DNA from: Hoylesella timonensis S9-PR14
GTDB taxonomy: Bacteria > Bacteroidota > Bacteroidia > Bacteroidales > Bacteroidaceae
Length of the DNA stretch: 64,000 nucleotides
Assembly: GCF_000762405.1 (NCBI RefSeq)
Contig: NZ_JRPQ01000072.1
Span: 1 to 64,000 of the forward strand
Reading direction: 5' to 3'
The notes beneath the pieces are model-generated. The model made no database searches, was not told the origin of the DNA, and was given only the letters and a program-made list of their open reading frames with translations. This document shows positions 7,623-18,243 of this stretch, in pieces; position 1 is the stretch's first letter; each line of letters starts with the position of its first letter. Position numbers and translations under genes: made by a program.

Positions 7623-10466
7623 ATGCCTCGCAAAGACGATAAAATCAATATATTTGGTGCGCGCGTGCACAATCTTAAAAACATAGATGTAGAAATTCCG
7701 CGAAATGCCCTTACTGTTATTACGGGCTTGTCGGGCTCGGGCAAATCATCCTTAGCATTCGATACTATCTTTGCAGAAGGTCAACGAAGATACATCGAAA
7801 CCTTCTCTGCCTACGCACGCAACTTCCTCGGAAACATGGAACGACCCGATGTAGATAAAATCACAGGACTGTCTCCTGTCATCAGTATCGAGCAGAAAAC
7901 CACCAACAAAAACCCACGCTCTACGGTAGGTACGACTACCGAAATATACGACTACCTGCGCCTACTCTTTGCACGTGCTGGCACAGCCTATAGTTATATG
8001 ACGGGCGAAAAAATGGTGAAATACACTGAGGAGAAAGTCATTGACATGATTTTGCACGATTATGCCGACAAAAAAATATTCATCTTATCACCCTTGGTTA
8101 AACAACGAAAGGGGCATTATCGTGAACTTTTCGAGAGTATGAGGCGCAAAGGCTACCTCTACATGCGAGTGGACGGAGAGATAAAAGAGGTGGTGCGAGG
8201 CATGAAGGTAGACCGATACAAGAACCACAACATTGAGGTGGTGATTGATAAACTACAGGTGCGAGGAAATGACGACGAACGACTAAAGAAGACCATACAG
8301 ATAGCCATGAAGCAAGGCGACGGGGTTATCATGATTATGGAGAAAGACTCGGGAATTATTCGCAATTTTTCCAAACGGCTCATGGACCCCGTCAGTGGCA
8401 TTTCGTACGGAGAACCCGCACCAAACATCTTCTCTTTTAACTCACCAGAAGGAGCTTGTCCACATTGTAAAGGCTTGGGGACTGTCAACGAAATTGACTT
8501 GAAAAAAGTCATACCCAATGACAACCTTAGCATTTATGAGGGTGCTATTGTGCCCTTGGGTAAATACAAAAAACAAATGATATTTTGGCAAATCGATGCC
8601 ATCTTACACCGATACGATTTGAATATCAAAACGCCATTCCGAGAAATTCCGCAGGAGGCGGTAGACGAAATATTGTATGGCAGTTTGGAGAACATTAAAA
8701 TAGCTAAGGAGCTGGTACACACCAGCAGCGATTATTTTGTGACCTTCGATGGCATCATCAAATATTTACGCACCGTCATGGAGAACGATGACTCGAGTGC
8801 AGGGCAAAAGTGGGCTGACCAGTTTTTGGCTACAACCACCTGTCCCGAATGCAACGGCATGCGACTGAAACGTGAGTCGCTCTCCTATCGCATTGGTAAC
8901 GAGAATATAGCACAGGTAGCCAACTTGGATATGAGTGAGCTAAAGGACTGGCTCGAACATGCGGAAGCTCATTTGGATGAACAGCAAAAAGTGATTGCTG
9001 CCGAGATTATCAAGGAATTACAAACTCGTGTGAGCTTCTTACTTGAAGTGGGTCTCAATTATTTATCGCTCAATCGACAGTCTGCTTCGCTGTCTGGAGG
9101 CGAGAGCCAGCGCATTCGGTTGGCTACGCAGATAGGTTCGCAACTGGTCAATGTGCTGTACATCCTTGACGAACCCAGCATCGGGTTGCACCAAAGAGAT
9201 AACGAGCGACTCATTCATTCGTTAAAGGAGTTGCGAGATCTCGGCAACTCGGTCATCGTGGTAGAACACGACAAGGATATGATGTTGGCAGCCGACTACA
9301 TCGTAGACATTGGGCCAAAGGCAGGACGCAAAGGGGGTGAGGTGGTATTTCAAGGCACTCCACAACAAATGCTTCGACAATCTACCATTACAGCCGACTA
9401 CCTCAATGGCAAACGCAGCATCGAACTTCCCCTTAAGCGGCGCAAAGGAAACGGCAGGAGCATTTGGCTGAAAGGGGCAAGGGGCAACAATTTGAAAGAT
9501 GTAGAGGTAGAGTTTCCGCTCGGAAAACTCATTGTCGTGACGGGAGTGTCTGGCTCTGGTAAGTCTACCCTCATCAACGAGACTTTGCAGCCCATCTTGT
9601 CGAAACATTTTTATCGCTCATTGAAGAAGCCGATGCCGTACGATTCAATAGAGGGTATTGATAATATTGACAAGGTAGTCAATGTAGATCAAAGTCCATT
9701 GGGGCGTACGCCACGCAGCAATCCAGCCACTTATACTGGCGTGTTCAGTGACATTCGGTCACTCTTCGTTAACCTGCCCGAGGCAAAGATACGGGGTTAC
9801 AAGCCTGGGCGCTTCTCGTTTAATGTAAAAGGTGGGCGATGTGAGGCTTGTAATGGCAATGGTTACAAGACCATTGAAATGAATTTCCTGCCCGATGTCA
9901 TGGTGCCATGCGAGGTATGCCATGGCAAACGCTACAACCGAGAGACACTCGAAGTAAGATATAAGGGCAAAAGTATTGCCGACGTGCTGGATATGACTAT
10001 CAATCAAGCTGTGGAGTTCTTCGACACCGTACCTAATATTCTTCACAAAATAAAAACTATTCAAGATGTTGGCTTAGGCTACATCAAATTAGGACAGCCC
10101 TCCACAACCCTTTCGGGCGGTGAGAGTCAGCGGGTGAAGTTAGCTACCGAACTCTCGAAGCGTGACACAGGAAAGACATTATACATCCTTGATGAGCCAA
10201 CCACTGGACTGCACTTCGAGGACATCCGCATCTTGATGAATGTGCTGCAACAATTAGTGGATCGTGGTAACACCGTGGTGATAATCGAACACAACTTAGA
10301 CGTCATCAAACTGGCTGATTACATTATTGATATGGGACCAGAGGGAGGACGTGGCGGCGGAAAGGTGTTAAGTACAGGAACTCCCGAAGAAGTAGCGCAA
10401 AGCAAGGATGGCTATACCCCTCGTTTTTTGACAGAAGAACTAAAACAAACAAGGAAAAAGAAGTAA
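7623..10466 (+). CDS. uvrA: Excinuclease ABC subunit A
   Basis: A 947-residue UvrA, the damage-sensing ATPase of nucleotide excision repair that loads UvrB onto DNA. Both ATPase halves are intact: Walker A GLSGSGKS (35-42), zinc module beginning CPHCKGLG, the second pair [17 protein letters not shown] signature [16 protein letters not shown] and Walker [16 protein letters not shown] in the first half; GVSGSGKST, the zinc finger [19 protein letters not shown]...[25 protein letters not shown] and [16 protein letters not shown] in the second. Length is normal for the family. It follows the gliding-CTD gene and is the last gene before a strong terminator. Confidence 0.98.
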   Translation: MPRKDDKINIFGARVHNLKNIDVEIPRNALTVITGLSGSGKSSLAFDTIFAEGQRRYIETFSAYARNFLGNMERPDVDKITGLSPVISIEQKTTNKNPRSTVGTTTEIYDYLRLLFARAGTAYSYMTGEKMVKYTEEKVIDMILHDYADKKIFILSPLVKQRKGHYRELFESMRRKGYLYMRVDGEIKEVVRGMKVDRYKNHNIEVVIDKLQVRGNDDERLKKTIQIAMKQGDGVIMIMEKDSGIIRNFSKRLMDPVSGISYGEPAPNIFSFNSPEGACPHCKGLGTVNEIDLKKVIPNDNLSIYEGAIVPLGKYKKQMIFWQIDAILHRYDLNIKTPFREIPQEAVDEILYGSLENIKIAKELVHTSSDYFVTFDGIIKYLRTVMENDDSSAGQKWADQFLATTTCPECNGMRLKRESLSYRIGNENIAQVANLDMSELKDWLEHAEAHLDEQQKVIAAEIIKELQTRVSFLLEVGLNYLSLNRQSASLSGGESQRIRLATQIGSQLVNVLYILDEPSIGLHQRDNERLIHSLKELRDLGNSVIVVEHDKDMMLAADYIVDIGPKAGRKGGEVVFQGTPQQMLRQSTITADYLNGKRSIELPLKRRKGNGRSIWLKGARGNNLKDVEVEFPLGKLIVVTGVSGSGKSTLINETLQPILSKHFYRSLKKPMPYDSIEGIDNIDKVVNVDQSPLGRTPRSNPATYTGVFSDIRSLFVNLPEAKIRGYKPGRFSFNVKGGRCEACNGNGYKTIEMNFLPDVMVPCEVCHGKRYNRETLEVRYKGKSIADVLDMTINQAVEFFDTVPNILHKIKTIQDVGLGYIKLGQPSTTLSGGESQRVKLATELSKRDTGKTLYILDEPTTGLHFEDIRILMNVLQQLVDRGNTVVIIEHNLDVIKLADYIIDMGPEGGRGGGKVLSTGTPEEVAQSKDGYTPRFLTEELKQTRKKK

Positions 10467-10493
10467 AGCTCTTTCCTACTCTTTTCTTGAAGC

Positions 10494-10540
10494 AATGAGT
10501 GAAGGCGGTTATTGACAGTGGATGACCGCCTTCACTCGTT
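10494..10540 (+). terminator. Terminator of uvrA
   Basis: A 13-bp perfect inverted repeat (10497-10509 with 10525-10537), extendable by a wobble and two A-T pairs to 10494-10540, lies 28 bases after the uvrA stop. Confidence 0.75.
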
Positions 10541-10620
10541 GTTATAATTTCCTCAATCCATTACTACAACAAAGCCGGCAACTATTCGCTGCGTTTTTAA
10601 TATCGCTACACCTCAACAAA

Positions 10621-10669
10621 AACATCCTCCGCCTGACGTGCAAAGAACACAATTCAGACGGAGGATGTT
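10621..10669 (-). terminator. Terminator of the nuo operon
   Basis: Inverted repeat 10621-10631 with 10659-10669, continuing after one mismatch to 10636 with 10654. On the minus strand the stem is followed by a T-rich stretch (TTTGTTG). It lies just after the nuoN stop codon. Confidence 0.75.
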
Positions 10670-10686
10670 TAGTATCATTTTATATC

Positions 10687-12165
10687 TTAGAGTGCTACCG
10701 AAGCCGCATGTATCCAGTCGAACACCATGTAGCACACGCCAAACAACACTACACCGGCTGTGCATACAGCCAATGCCAACTTGGTATTGGTGTGACTCTT
10801 GAACGTGGGCAATGGATTATCACTTTTCTTGATGTACATCGCCTTCACAATCAAGAGGTAGTAATACAAGGAGATGACCGTATTGATTAACGCAATGAAC
10901 AACACGATGTACGCCCATGCCCCTACCGAAGTACTTAGATCGGCATCTTGCACAGCTGCCATAAAGATAAAGAACTTAGAGAACATTCCCGCAAATGGTG
11001 GAATACCGCCCAACGAGAACAATGCCAAAGTCATGAGGAACGCCAACTTGGGATTGGTTTGATAAAAGCCATTGTAACTGTCCATCATCACCGTACCGTT
11101 GTTATGTTCCTCTACCGCACTGATAATGGTAAACACTGCCATGTTGGCTACCACGTAAATCAACACATAGAAGCTCAATGCAGTGACGCTCAACGCCGAG
11201 TTACCAACAATCGCCAAGACAAAATAACCTGCCTGAGAGATAGAACTGAACGCCATGAAGCGTTTCAGGTTGGTTTGACGAATGGCGAACAAGTTAGCTA
11301 CCGTGATTGACAACACAATGACAATGTACAACATATATTGCCAATAGATGACCATAGGGGCAAAAACTTTCATCAAGATAGTGCAAAGGGCAAAAGCTGC
11401 TGCACCTTTACTTACTACCGAGAGATAGCCCGTAACGGTGGTTGGCGCACCTTGGTACGAGTCGGCTGTCCAGAAATGGAAAGGCACCAAACTAATCTTA
11501 AAGCCCAATCCGCTGAAAAAGAACACCATGCCAAGAATGGTAAATGGTGTGGCGGTGAGTTGTGTGGCAATATCTTCAAAGTAAAGTGTGCCTACCGCAC
11601 CATAGATGAAGCTGATACCGTAGAGCATCACCCCGCTTGAGAAGGTGGCTGTCAATATGAACTTGGCTCCTGCTTCGGCTGAGTCGTGACGATATTTGTC
11701 AAACGCAACCAAGCAAGCCATAGGTACGCTCGCCATTTCCAAGCCTAAGAAAAAGAGCAAGAAGTGGTTGGCACTCACCATCATATTCATTCCCAACAGC
11801 GTTGCTATCACCAATAAGTAGAACTCTCCCTCCTTAAAAGCGGTATCGGGACGTGACAACCATTCTTTTGACTGGATGAGAACGATGAGCGTTCCAAAAG
11901 CCAAAATGGTCTTTATCACCCCAATGGCAGGCGTAGCGATGTACATTCCCCCAAAAACAGTGTGTGTCTCTATAGGGAACAGATTGATAAGGATGTGCGC
12001 AAACATAAGCAGACAAATCATGGGATTGAACCATGAGCGACGCTTGTCGGTGGGCGCAAGCGTCCTAATCTTCTGCGATGTGGCAAAATCGGCAACAAAC
12101 GTAACCAGCAAAAGCACCACTAAGGTGACCTCTGGCATCATATATAGGAATTGACTGTAATTCAT
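10687..12165 (-). CDS. nuoN: NADH-quinone oxidoreductase subunit N
   Basis: A 492-residue antiporter-like membrane subunit of complex I. It has about 14 hydrophobic helices, the family stretch KFILTATFSSGVMLYGISFIYGAVGTL, the internal PFHFWTADSYQGAPTTVTGYLSVVSKGAAAF (the substrate-channel core of the antiporter subunits), and FALFSLGGIPPFAGMFSKFFIF, typical of NuoN. It is the last gene of the operon, 13 bases after nuoM and followed by a hairpin terminator. It forms one of the proton channels of the membrane arm. Confidence 0.96.
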   Translation of the reverse strand: MNYSQFLYMMPEVTLVVLLLVTFVADFATSQKIRTLAPTDKRRSWFNPMICLLMFAHILINLFPIETHTVFGGMYIATPAIGVIKTILAFGTLIVLIQSKEWLSRPDTAFKEGEFYLLVIATLLGMNMMVSANHFLLFFLGLEMASVPMACLVAFDKYRHDSAEAGAKFILTATFSSGVMLYGISFIYGAVGTLYFEDIATQLTATPFTILGMVFFFSGLGFKISLVPFHFWTADSYQGAPTTVTGYLSVVSKGAAAFALCTILMKVFAPMVIYWQYMLYIVIVLSITVANLFAIRQTNLKRFMAFSSISQAGYFVLAIVGNSALSVTALSFYVLIYVVANMAVFTIISAVEEHNNGTVMMDSYNGFYQTNPKLAFLMTLALFSLGGIPPFAGMFSKFFIFMAAVQDADLSTSVGAWAYIVLFIALINTVISLYYYLLIVKAMYIKKSDNPLPTFKSHTNTKLALAVCTAGVVLFGVCYMVFDWIHAASVAL

Positions 12166-12178
12166 CTTCTTCTAAACT

Positions 12179-13663
12179 TTAGTGTATTATATTGAGTAAG
12201 ATAGGTCCTACGGCATCATTGATGACATTGCTTGCCCACAGAGGTGCGATACCTAAGCCAGCTACACAGAATATCAAACACATCACAGCCACACGCTCGT
12301 CCCATGTAGCATCAGTGAGTTGCTCAAAATGAGGATTGGCTACCTTCTGATAAAGTATCTTTCCAACAACACGCAAGATGTAAACTGCGGTGACAACAAT
12401 GGAGGTACAAGCGATAATAGTAGCGGTGCGGTGGAAGGTATCGTTGTTGGCAAACGAGCCTACAAAGATAGTCATCTCTGCTACGAAGCCCGAGAAACCG
12501 GGTAATCCCAAGTTAGCCAAACCTGCCACTACATAACCTACGCCCAAGAAAGGCATGATTTTCATCAATCCACCCAACTGACGGACATCACGTGTATGCG
12601 TGCGTCCGTAAATCATACCGATGAGCGCAAAGAACAAAGCGGTCATCAAACCGTGTGAGAGCATTTGGAGAATGGCACCCGTACAAGCGGTTTTGGTCAT
12701 CATCAACAGAGCGAACAACACCAAGCCACAGTGACTTACCGAAGAATAGGCGTTGATATATTTCAAGTCGGTTTGCACACAAGCCGAGAGAGCGCCATAA
12801 ACTACAGAGATAGTAGTGAGGATAAGGAAGATCCAAGCCAACTCTTGTGCCGCCTCGGGCAACAAGAACATGGCGATGCGGAAACAGCCGTAGCCTCCCA
12901 ACTTCATCAACACGCCAGCATGGAGCATAGAAACTGCAGTGGGCGCTGAAGCATGTCCATCGGGTGACCATGTGTGGAAGGGGAACAAGGCACCTAACAC
13001 ACCGAAGCCAATGAATATCAATGGGAAAAATATCTTCTGAACATCAACGGGAATGTTGTGCAGAGCAGCAATCTCAAGTACGTTCATCGTGGTGGCCCCA
13101 CTATAGAAGTAAATGCCCAAGATACCGATAATCAGCAAGGCACTTCCGCCCATGAGCATTAACGTCAACTTCATAGCGGCATATTCCTTGGGACCACTTC
13201 CCCACACACCTATAAGCAGATACATCGGGATAAGTGCCACCTCGTAGAACATGAACATAGTAAATAAATCGATAGAGATAAAGAAGCCAAAGACACCAAT
13301 GCTCAACAAGGTGAACCAAAGGAAGTACTCTTTAGTCATGGGTTTGAGCTGCCAAGAGGCAAAGGTACCCGTAAAGACGATGATACTCGATAAGAGCAAC
13401 ATGACAACCGAGATACCATCCACTCCTACCGTGTAGGCTATGTTGAGCGGTTTGAACCAAGGTGCACTGTACATAAACAGCATGGCTTCGGTATTTCCTG
13501 CCTGACGCATTTGGATAAATGCAATAGTAAGCCAAACAGAGAGTGCCAGCAAAGCGGAAGAGCCAGCCACCATGACACCACGTACTTGACGGATGTTGCG
13601 AGCCAACCAAAGCCCGAACAACATCAAGACGGGAATAACGACGAATAATGTTAATATACTCAT
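12179..13663 (-). CDS. nuoM: NADH-quinone oxidoreductase subunit M
   Basis: A 494-residue antiporter-like complex I subunit. Recognisable segments are GVDGISVVMLLLSSIIVFTGTFASW, FYEVALIPMYLLIGVWG (with the conserved helix-5 Glu), FPFHTWSPDGHASAPTAVSMLHAGVLMKLGGYG, QTDLKYINAYSSVSHCG and ANLGLPGFSGFVAE. The length is normal. It lies between nuoL and nuoN, in the usual order, and contributes a proton pathway in the membrane arm. Confidence 0.97.
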   Translation of the reverse strand: MSILTLFVVIPVLMLFGLWLARNIRQVRGVMVAGSSALLALSVWLTIAFIQMRQAGNTEAMLFMYSAPWFKPLNIAYTVGVDGISVVMLLLSSIIVFTGTFASWQLKPMTKEYFLWFTLLSIGVFGFFISIDLFTMFMFYEVALIPMYLLIGVWGSGPKEYAAMKLTLMLMGGSALLIIGILGIYFYSGATTMNVLEIAALHNIPVDVQKIFFPLIFIGFGVLGALFPFHTWSPDGHASAPTAVSMLHAGVLMKLGGYGCFRIAMFLLPEAAQELAWIFLILTTISVVYGALSACVQTDLKYINAYSSVSHCGLVLFALLMMTKTACTGAILQMLSHGLMTALFFALIGMIYGRTHTRDVRQLGGLMKIMPFLGVGYVVAGLANLGLPGFSGFVAEMTIFVGSFANNDTFHRTATIIACTSIVVTAVYILRVVGKILYQKVANPHFEQLTDATWDERVAVMCLIFCVAGLGIAPLWASNVINDAVGPILLNIIH

Positions 13664-13701
13664 TTTTGTATTTTATTCATTAAATCTTTCTAACTAAAGC
13701 A

Positions 13702-15672
13702 TTACAACAAGCAAATCAATGCTAACGTCAATGCTACACTACCTGTAAGGAACCAAACGGCGTATTGTCTCACATCGCCACTCTGCCAAGGTCGGATGCT
13801 TTCGCCTGCCTCTTGAGTACCCCATGCCAAGAAGTTAAAGAAGCCATCGATAACATGACGGTCGAACCAAGCAATGGGGCGGCTGACACAACGGAAGATA
13901 ATTTTGTGTGTCACGAACTGCCAAACCTCATCCATGTAGAAACGTTTGTAAGCAGCGCGGTGCAAGGTTGGGAAAGTACTTGCCAACTTGTCTGCCACTA
14001 GCGTTTTCTCTCCTTTATACATAAAGGTGGCGAGACCGATGGCAAGCAATGCCAATACGGTACTGGTAATCGCTACCGACCAGTTGGTATGCGTATTAAA
14101 CCCAATGCCGTTGGCAGACACCAGCTGTCCTGCTCGTGTCCCCCAAAGGAAGACGGTACAAGTGATAAGCGACAAGAATATCAACGGAAAGGTCATCACC
14201 GCAGGAGCTTCGTGAGGCGCATGCACGTTGGGTTCGCCCTGATGCGACTCGTAATAGCTCTTTCCCCAGAAGATAACGTAATACAAACGGAACATATAGA
14301 AGGCGGTCATCATAGCAATACCGCTCATCACCATTCCCATGACGGGGTGAAAGCTGTAACAAGCCACCAATATTTCATCTTTTGAATAGAATCCAGAGAA
14401 AGGTGGAATACCCGAAATAGCAAGACATGAAATCAAGAACGTAATGTGCGTGATGGGCATGTACTTGCGAAGTCCTCCCATATAATATTTCTCGTTGGAG
14501 TGTACGGCATGAATCACACATCCTGCACCCAAGAACAAACAAGCCTTGAACATAGCATGCGTAAACAGATGAAACATGCTTGCCATATATCCTAAGCCTT
14601 GTACGTCGGCATATTCTTCAGTCATCGCTATCGCACCTGTGGTAGGATCGGGCAAGCAAACGCCCAAAGCAACGAGCATGAAACCAATTTGCGAAATGGT
14701 TGAGAATGCCAAGACACGCTTGATGTCACTCTGTGCGCATGCCACGGCAGCCGCATAAAAGGCGGTAAAGGCAGCAATATAAGCAATCCAATGCAACTGC
14801 TCGGGCGCATATTCCACGAACAAGGGGAACATACTTGCCACCAAATACACACCTGCCACCACCATCGTAGCAGCGTGAATCAATGCCGAAACAGGCGTCG
14901 GACCTTCCATCGCATCGGGCAACCAAATATGTAAAGGGAACATGGCTGATTTACCTGCACCACCAATAAACATCAGGAACAGCGCTAACGGCATCACCCA
15001 AGCAGCATGAGCAGCATGAGTTGCCAATTCTGGGGTAGCGGTTAAATCGTAATTGAATGTACCTACATAGAAACTATAAAACAAGATACCGATTAAAAAG
15101 AACAAATCGGCAAAGCGTGTCACAATGAAGGCTTTCTTAGAAGCCGCCACAGCTGTGTGCATGGGGTAATAGAAACCAATGAGCAGGTAAGAGCTAACGC
15201 CCACCAACTCCCAAAACAAATACATCTGGAAAATATTGGTTGCCACTACCAAGCCCAACATTGACATGGTGAAGAGCGAAAGGAATGCATAATAACGCTG
15301 AAAACCTTTCTCTCCGTGCATATAGCCAAAGGAATAGATGTGCACCATGAAACTGACCGTAGAGATAACCACTAACATCATTACAGAAATAGGTGTCAAC
15401 CTAAAACCGATGTTAAAGGTAAGCAGTTCGGTAAACTTCAACCACGTTATATTAAAAGGTGTAATGGTGGGATATAATCCGTCAACGCCACGCCCTACGC
15501 CTATAAAATACTCATAAGCGGTGTAGCAAGAAAGACAGAATACCGTACCCAGCACCACGGTGCCAATGAGTCCAGCCACCTTATGACTCATCTTCATACC
15601 CAACAGTCCAAGTATCAGGAAACTGAGTGCAGGTAGAAGAAGTATTAAATATACATAACTGTAATCCATCAT
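13702..15672 (-). CDS. nuoL: NADH-quinone oxidoreductase subunit L
   Basis: A 656-residue distal antiporter-like complex I subunit, with the long C-terminal extension that forms the lateral helix along the membrane arm. Motifs seen: FTMSMLGLVVATNIFQMYLFWELVGVSSYLLIGFY, KSAMFPLHIWLPDAMEGPTPVSALIHAATMVVAGVYL, QSDIKRVLAFSTISQIGFM, HLFTHAMFKACLFLGAGCVIHAVH, ISGIPPFSGFYSKDEIL. The start codon overlaps nothing; nuoK ends two bases upstream. The next gene, nuoM, is 38 bases downstream. Confidence 0.97.
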   Translation of the reverse strand: MMDYSYVYLILLLPALSFLILGLLGMKMSHKVAGLIGTVVLGTVFCLSCYTAYEYFIGVGRGVDGLYPTITPFNITWLKFTELLTFNIGFRLTPISVMMLVVISTVSFMVHIYSFGYMHGEKGFQRYYAFLSLFTMSMLGLVVATNIFQMYLFWELVGVSSYLLIGFYYPMHTAVAASKKAFIVTRFADLFFLIGILFYSFYVGTFNYDLTATPELATHAAHAAWVMPLALFLMFIGGAGKSAMFPLHIWLPDAMEGPTPVSALIHAATMVVAGVYLVASMFPLFVEYAPEQLHWIAYIAAFTAFYAAAVACAQSDIKRVLAFSTISQIGFMLVALGVCLPDPTTGAIAMTEEYADVQGLGYMASMFHLFTHAMFKACLFLGAGCVIHAVHSNEKYYMGGLRKYMPITHITFLISCLAISGIPPFSGFYSKDEILVACYSFHPVMGMVMSGIAMMTAFYMFRLYYVIFWGKSYYESHQGEPNVHAPHEAPAVMTFPLIFLSLITCTVFLWGTRAGQLVSANGIGFNTHTNWSVAITSTVLALLAIGLATFMYKGEKTLVADKLASTFPTLHRAAYKRFYMDEVWQFVTHKIIFRCVSRPIAWFDRHVIDGFFNFLAWGTQEAGESIRPWQSGDVRQYAVWFLTGSVALTLALICLL

Positions 15673-15673
15673 C

Positions 15674-15982
15674 TTATAATTTCATATTTTCAATACTGTT
15701 CACCTGATCACTACCAAAGTTTCGGTAAACGTTTATAATAATGGCAATCGCCACCGCTGTCTCGGCAGCACTGATGCCAATGGAGAACAACGTGAAGAAA
15801 AAGCCCTCCAACTGTTCGGGGAACAGGATGCGGTTAAACACGGCAAAGTTGATGTCTGCGGAGTTAAGAACCAACTCTACGGAGATTAACATTGCCAACA
15901 AATTACGACGGGTAACGAAGCCAAATACGCCAATAAAGAACAACAGCGCACTCAGACCTATCAAACATTCAACGGGTATCAT
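15674..15982 (-). CDS. nuoK: NADH-quinone oxidoreductase subunit K
   Basis: A 102-residue three-helix complex I membrane subunit (MrpC homologue). It has the expected acidic residues within helices: LLAMLISVELVLNSADINF in helix 2 and ISAAETAVAIAIIINVYR in helix 3. Its start overlaps the end of nuoJ by 4 bases (ATGA), suggesting translational coupling. The length is typical. Confidence 0.95.
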   Translation of the reverse strand: MIPVECLIGLSALLFFIGVFGFVTRRNLLAMLISVELVLNSADINFAVFNRILFPEQLEGFFFTLFSIGISAAETAVAIAIIINVYRNFGSDQVNSIENMKL

Positions 15983-16500
15983 TTATCATCCTCCTTTCTG
16001 GCAATTAACAAACCGCCAATAATACATGCCAACAAGAACACGGAAATGAGTTCAAAGGGCAAAATATACTGAAATTTGTCAGAACCAAGCAATGCTTGTC
16101 CGATGACATTCATCGGGACTTCTACATCAGCAACCTGCGTTGCTCGATGGATAAATTGGTTCTTCACCAAGACACCTATCACGGTAGCCAGTCCTATCAA
16201 TGAGAGCAAAGCCCCCTGAATGACGCGTGAACCTTTGAGATGTTCTACTAATCCTTGGAGCGTACGCTTAGATACCAACTGTATTGCAAAGATATAGAGT
16301 ATCGTGATGCCCCCTGCATAAATAGCAATCTGTGCTGCTCCCAAATATGTATATCCTAAAAGGAAATAGATACCTGCAACACCAAATAAAACAAATATCA
16401 GAAAGGTAGCCGCCCGCATAATCCTTTTTGTTAGTACACACATGATGGCAGAGCCCAAGATGACGACTGCCAAAATGCAAAACATGATTAAATTAGCCAT
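15979..16500 (-). CDS. nuoJ: NADH-quinone oxidoreductase subunit J
   Basis: A 173-residue complex I membrane subunit with five hydrophobic helices. Helix 3 carries the glycine- and tyrosine-rich GYTYLGAAQIAIYAGGITILYIFAIQL that contains the pi-bulge of this family. The C-terminus IGGLLIARKEDDK is cytoplasmic. It overlaps nuoK by 4 bases and starts 14 bases after nuoI. Confidence 0.95.
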   Translation of the reverse strand: MANLIMFCILAVVILGSAIMCVLTKRIMRAATFLIFVLFGVAGIYFLLGYTYLGAAQIAIYAGGITILYIFAIQLVSKRTLQGLVEHLKGSRVIQGALLSLIGLATVIGVLVKNQFIHRATQVADVEVPMNVIGQALLGSDKFQYILPFELISVFLLACIIGGLLIARKEDDK

Positions 16501-16514
16501 ATACGTTACTACTT

Positions 16515-17048
16515 TTATTTGGTTTTGGTATTAAATTGTCCAATGGTCAACGGTGCTCCACCGTCTATCAAGCCTGGCAAACTTCCGCCTTGATACACTT
16601 CCTTGTCAAGGTGCATGGTCAAGGAATCTCGCTCGAACACACTGTTTTCAAAGTCGTTGGTAAACTCAATGGCGTTGAAGTTACAAGAATTGACACAGAG
16701 TTGGCAGAACATACAATCGCCTAATTTGTACTGATAGTCCACCAATTGTTTCTTTTTCCTGCCCGTCTCTTCGTTGACAACCATTTCACTCTTAATGAGT
16801 ATGGTCTCATTGGGACATGCTTTCTCGCACATAGTGCACGCTACACAGTTGTGAGTGCCGTCTTCGTTACGCTTAAACACTAAGCGTCCACGGTGACGTT
16901 GAGCCACATGCAGTGCCGTCTTGCGATTCTCTGGATATTGTTCGGTGCTCTTTGGGGTGAAGTATTCCTTCAAGGTAACCCTCAACCCCGTTACAAGCGA
17001 CTTGATAGCAACCCAGATTCCGCTAAAATATGATTGTTTATTTTCCAT
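16515..17048 (-). CDS. nuoI: NADH-quinone oxidoreductase subunit I (2x 4Fe-4S)
   Basis: A 177-residue peripheral complex I subunit that carries iron-sulphur clusters N6a and N6b. Two ferredoxin-type motifs are intact: CVACTMCEKACPNE (about residues 68-81) and CMFCQLCVNSCNFNAIEF (about 111-128). The preceding RHRGRLVFKRNEDGTHNC is typical. It lies 29 bases after nuoH. The C-terminal tail (GGSLPGLIDGGAPLTIGQ) is longer than in the E. coli protein. Confidence 0.96.
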   Translation of the reverse strand: MENKQSYFSGIWVAIKSLVTGLRVTLKEYFTPKSTEQYPENRKTALHVAQRHRGRLVFKRNEDGTHNCVACTMCEKACPNETILIKSEMVVNEETGRKKKQLVDYQYKLGDCMFCQLCVNSCNFNAIEFTNDFENSVFERDSLTMHLDKEVYQGGSLPGLIDGGAPLTIGQFNTKTK

Positions 17049-17077
17049 CTTACTGAATCTTCAAGAAATGAAACGTT

Positions 17078-18163
17078 TTAACCGTGGATACCAAAAGCCA
17101 CACAAATGGTCATCAGTATGAGATTTACCAATGCCAATGGCATGAGATACTTCCACTCTAAAGTTAAGATTTGGTCAATTCTCAAACGTGGGAACGTCCA
17201 GCGAATCCACATCAGAAGCCAAACTACAACAAAGGTCTTGCCTAAGAACCACACAATGCCAGGAATATAATTCATCACAGCATCAAAGCCTTCGACTCCA
17301 ATGTTGAAAGGTGCCCAACCGCCTAAGAACACGGCAGTGGCTAATCCTGCGATGACAAATAGGTTAAGGTATTCTGCTAAATAGTAGAAACCAAAACCCA
17401 TACCTGAATACTCTGTATGGTATCCAGCGGTCAACTCGCTCTCTGCCTCTGCCAAATCAAACGGTCCACGATTCGCTTCAGCATTGCCAGCTACCAAGAA
17501 CAACAAGAATGCAATGATAGCAGGAAGGTGCCCTTTGATAATTAACCAGTTCCATGGTCCTGTCTGTGCTTCCACAATTCCACTCATCTGCATCGTTCCC
17601 GTCAAGGCAACAGCCGCAATGAGGGTCAGTCCCAAGGTCATTTCATACGAAATCATCTGCACCGCTCCACGCATGGCAGACAGAACAGAATATTTGTTAT
17701 TAGATCCCCATCCTGCCAAAAAGACGCCTAACACACCGATGCTTGATATAGCAGACACCAAGAAGATGCCCACGTTAAAATCGAGAATGTGCGCTCCCTT
17801 ATTCCAAGGAAGGAACGAGAAAGTACCCACCGAGGCAATCACCACAAAGAATGGCGCAATATAATACAAGAATTTGTCGGCTTTGTCAACGGCAAAGATT
17901 TCCTTAATGAGCATCTTAAACACGTCGGCAAACACCTGAAGCGTTCCCCAAAAGCCCACACGCATAGGCCCGAGACGGCATTGGAAGTAAGCACACACCT
18001 TACGTTCCATGAATATCAACACTATCGCCAACAAGGCGTAGGCAGTGAGAATGGCGACACCAACGACAACACATTCAATGAATATCGTCCAAAAATCGTT
18101 CAAACCTAAGGTTTGTCGAAGAAGGGTGTCGAACCATGTGGTTACTATACTAAAATCAAACAT
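17078..18163 (-). CDS. nuoH: NADH-quinone oxidoreductase subunit H
   Basis: A 361-residue membrane subunit at the quinone-binding junction of complex I. Diagnostic stretches: FMERKVCAYFQCRLGPMRVGFWGTLQVFADVFKMLIKE, GWGSNNKYSVLSAMRGAVQMISYEMTLGL, ANRGPFDLAEAESELTAGYHTEYSGMGFGFYYLAEY and WIRWTFPRLRIDQILTLEWKYLMPLAL. All key acidic residues of the ERK and AEAESEL loops are present. The gap from nuoCD is 80 bases, the longest in the operon. Confidence 0.97.
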   Translation of the reverse strand: MFDFSIVTTWFDTLLRQTLGLNDFWTIFIECVVVGVAILTAYALLAIVLIFMERKVCAYFQCRLGPMRVGFWGTLQVFADVFKMLIKEIFAVDKADKFLYYIAPFFVVIASVGTFSFLPWNKGAHILDFNVGIFLVSAISSIGVLGVFLAGWGSNNKYSVLSAMRGAVQMISYEMTLGLTLIAAVALTGTMQMSGIVEAQTGPWNWLIIKGHLPAIIAFLLFLVAGNAEANRGPFDLAEAESELTAGYHTEYSGMGFGFYYLAEYLNLFVIAGLATAVFLGGWAPFNIGVEGFDAVMNYIPGIVWFLGKTFVVVWLLMWIRWTFPRLRIDQILTLEWKYLMPLALVNLILMTICVAFGIHG

Positions 18164-18243
18164 GATCTATTTAAGTTATTTATATTGAACAAGTTGCGAA
18201 CATTGAGCAAAGCATTGCTACAAGTTGTCAACTTATATACCTG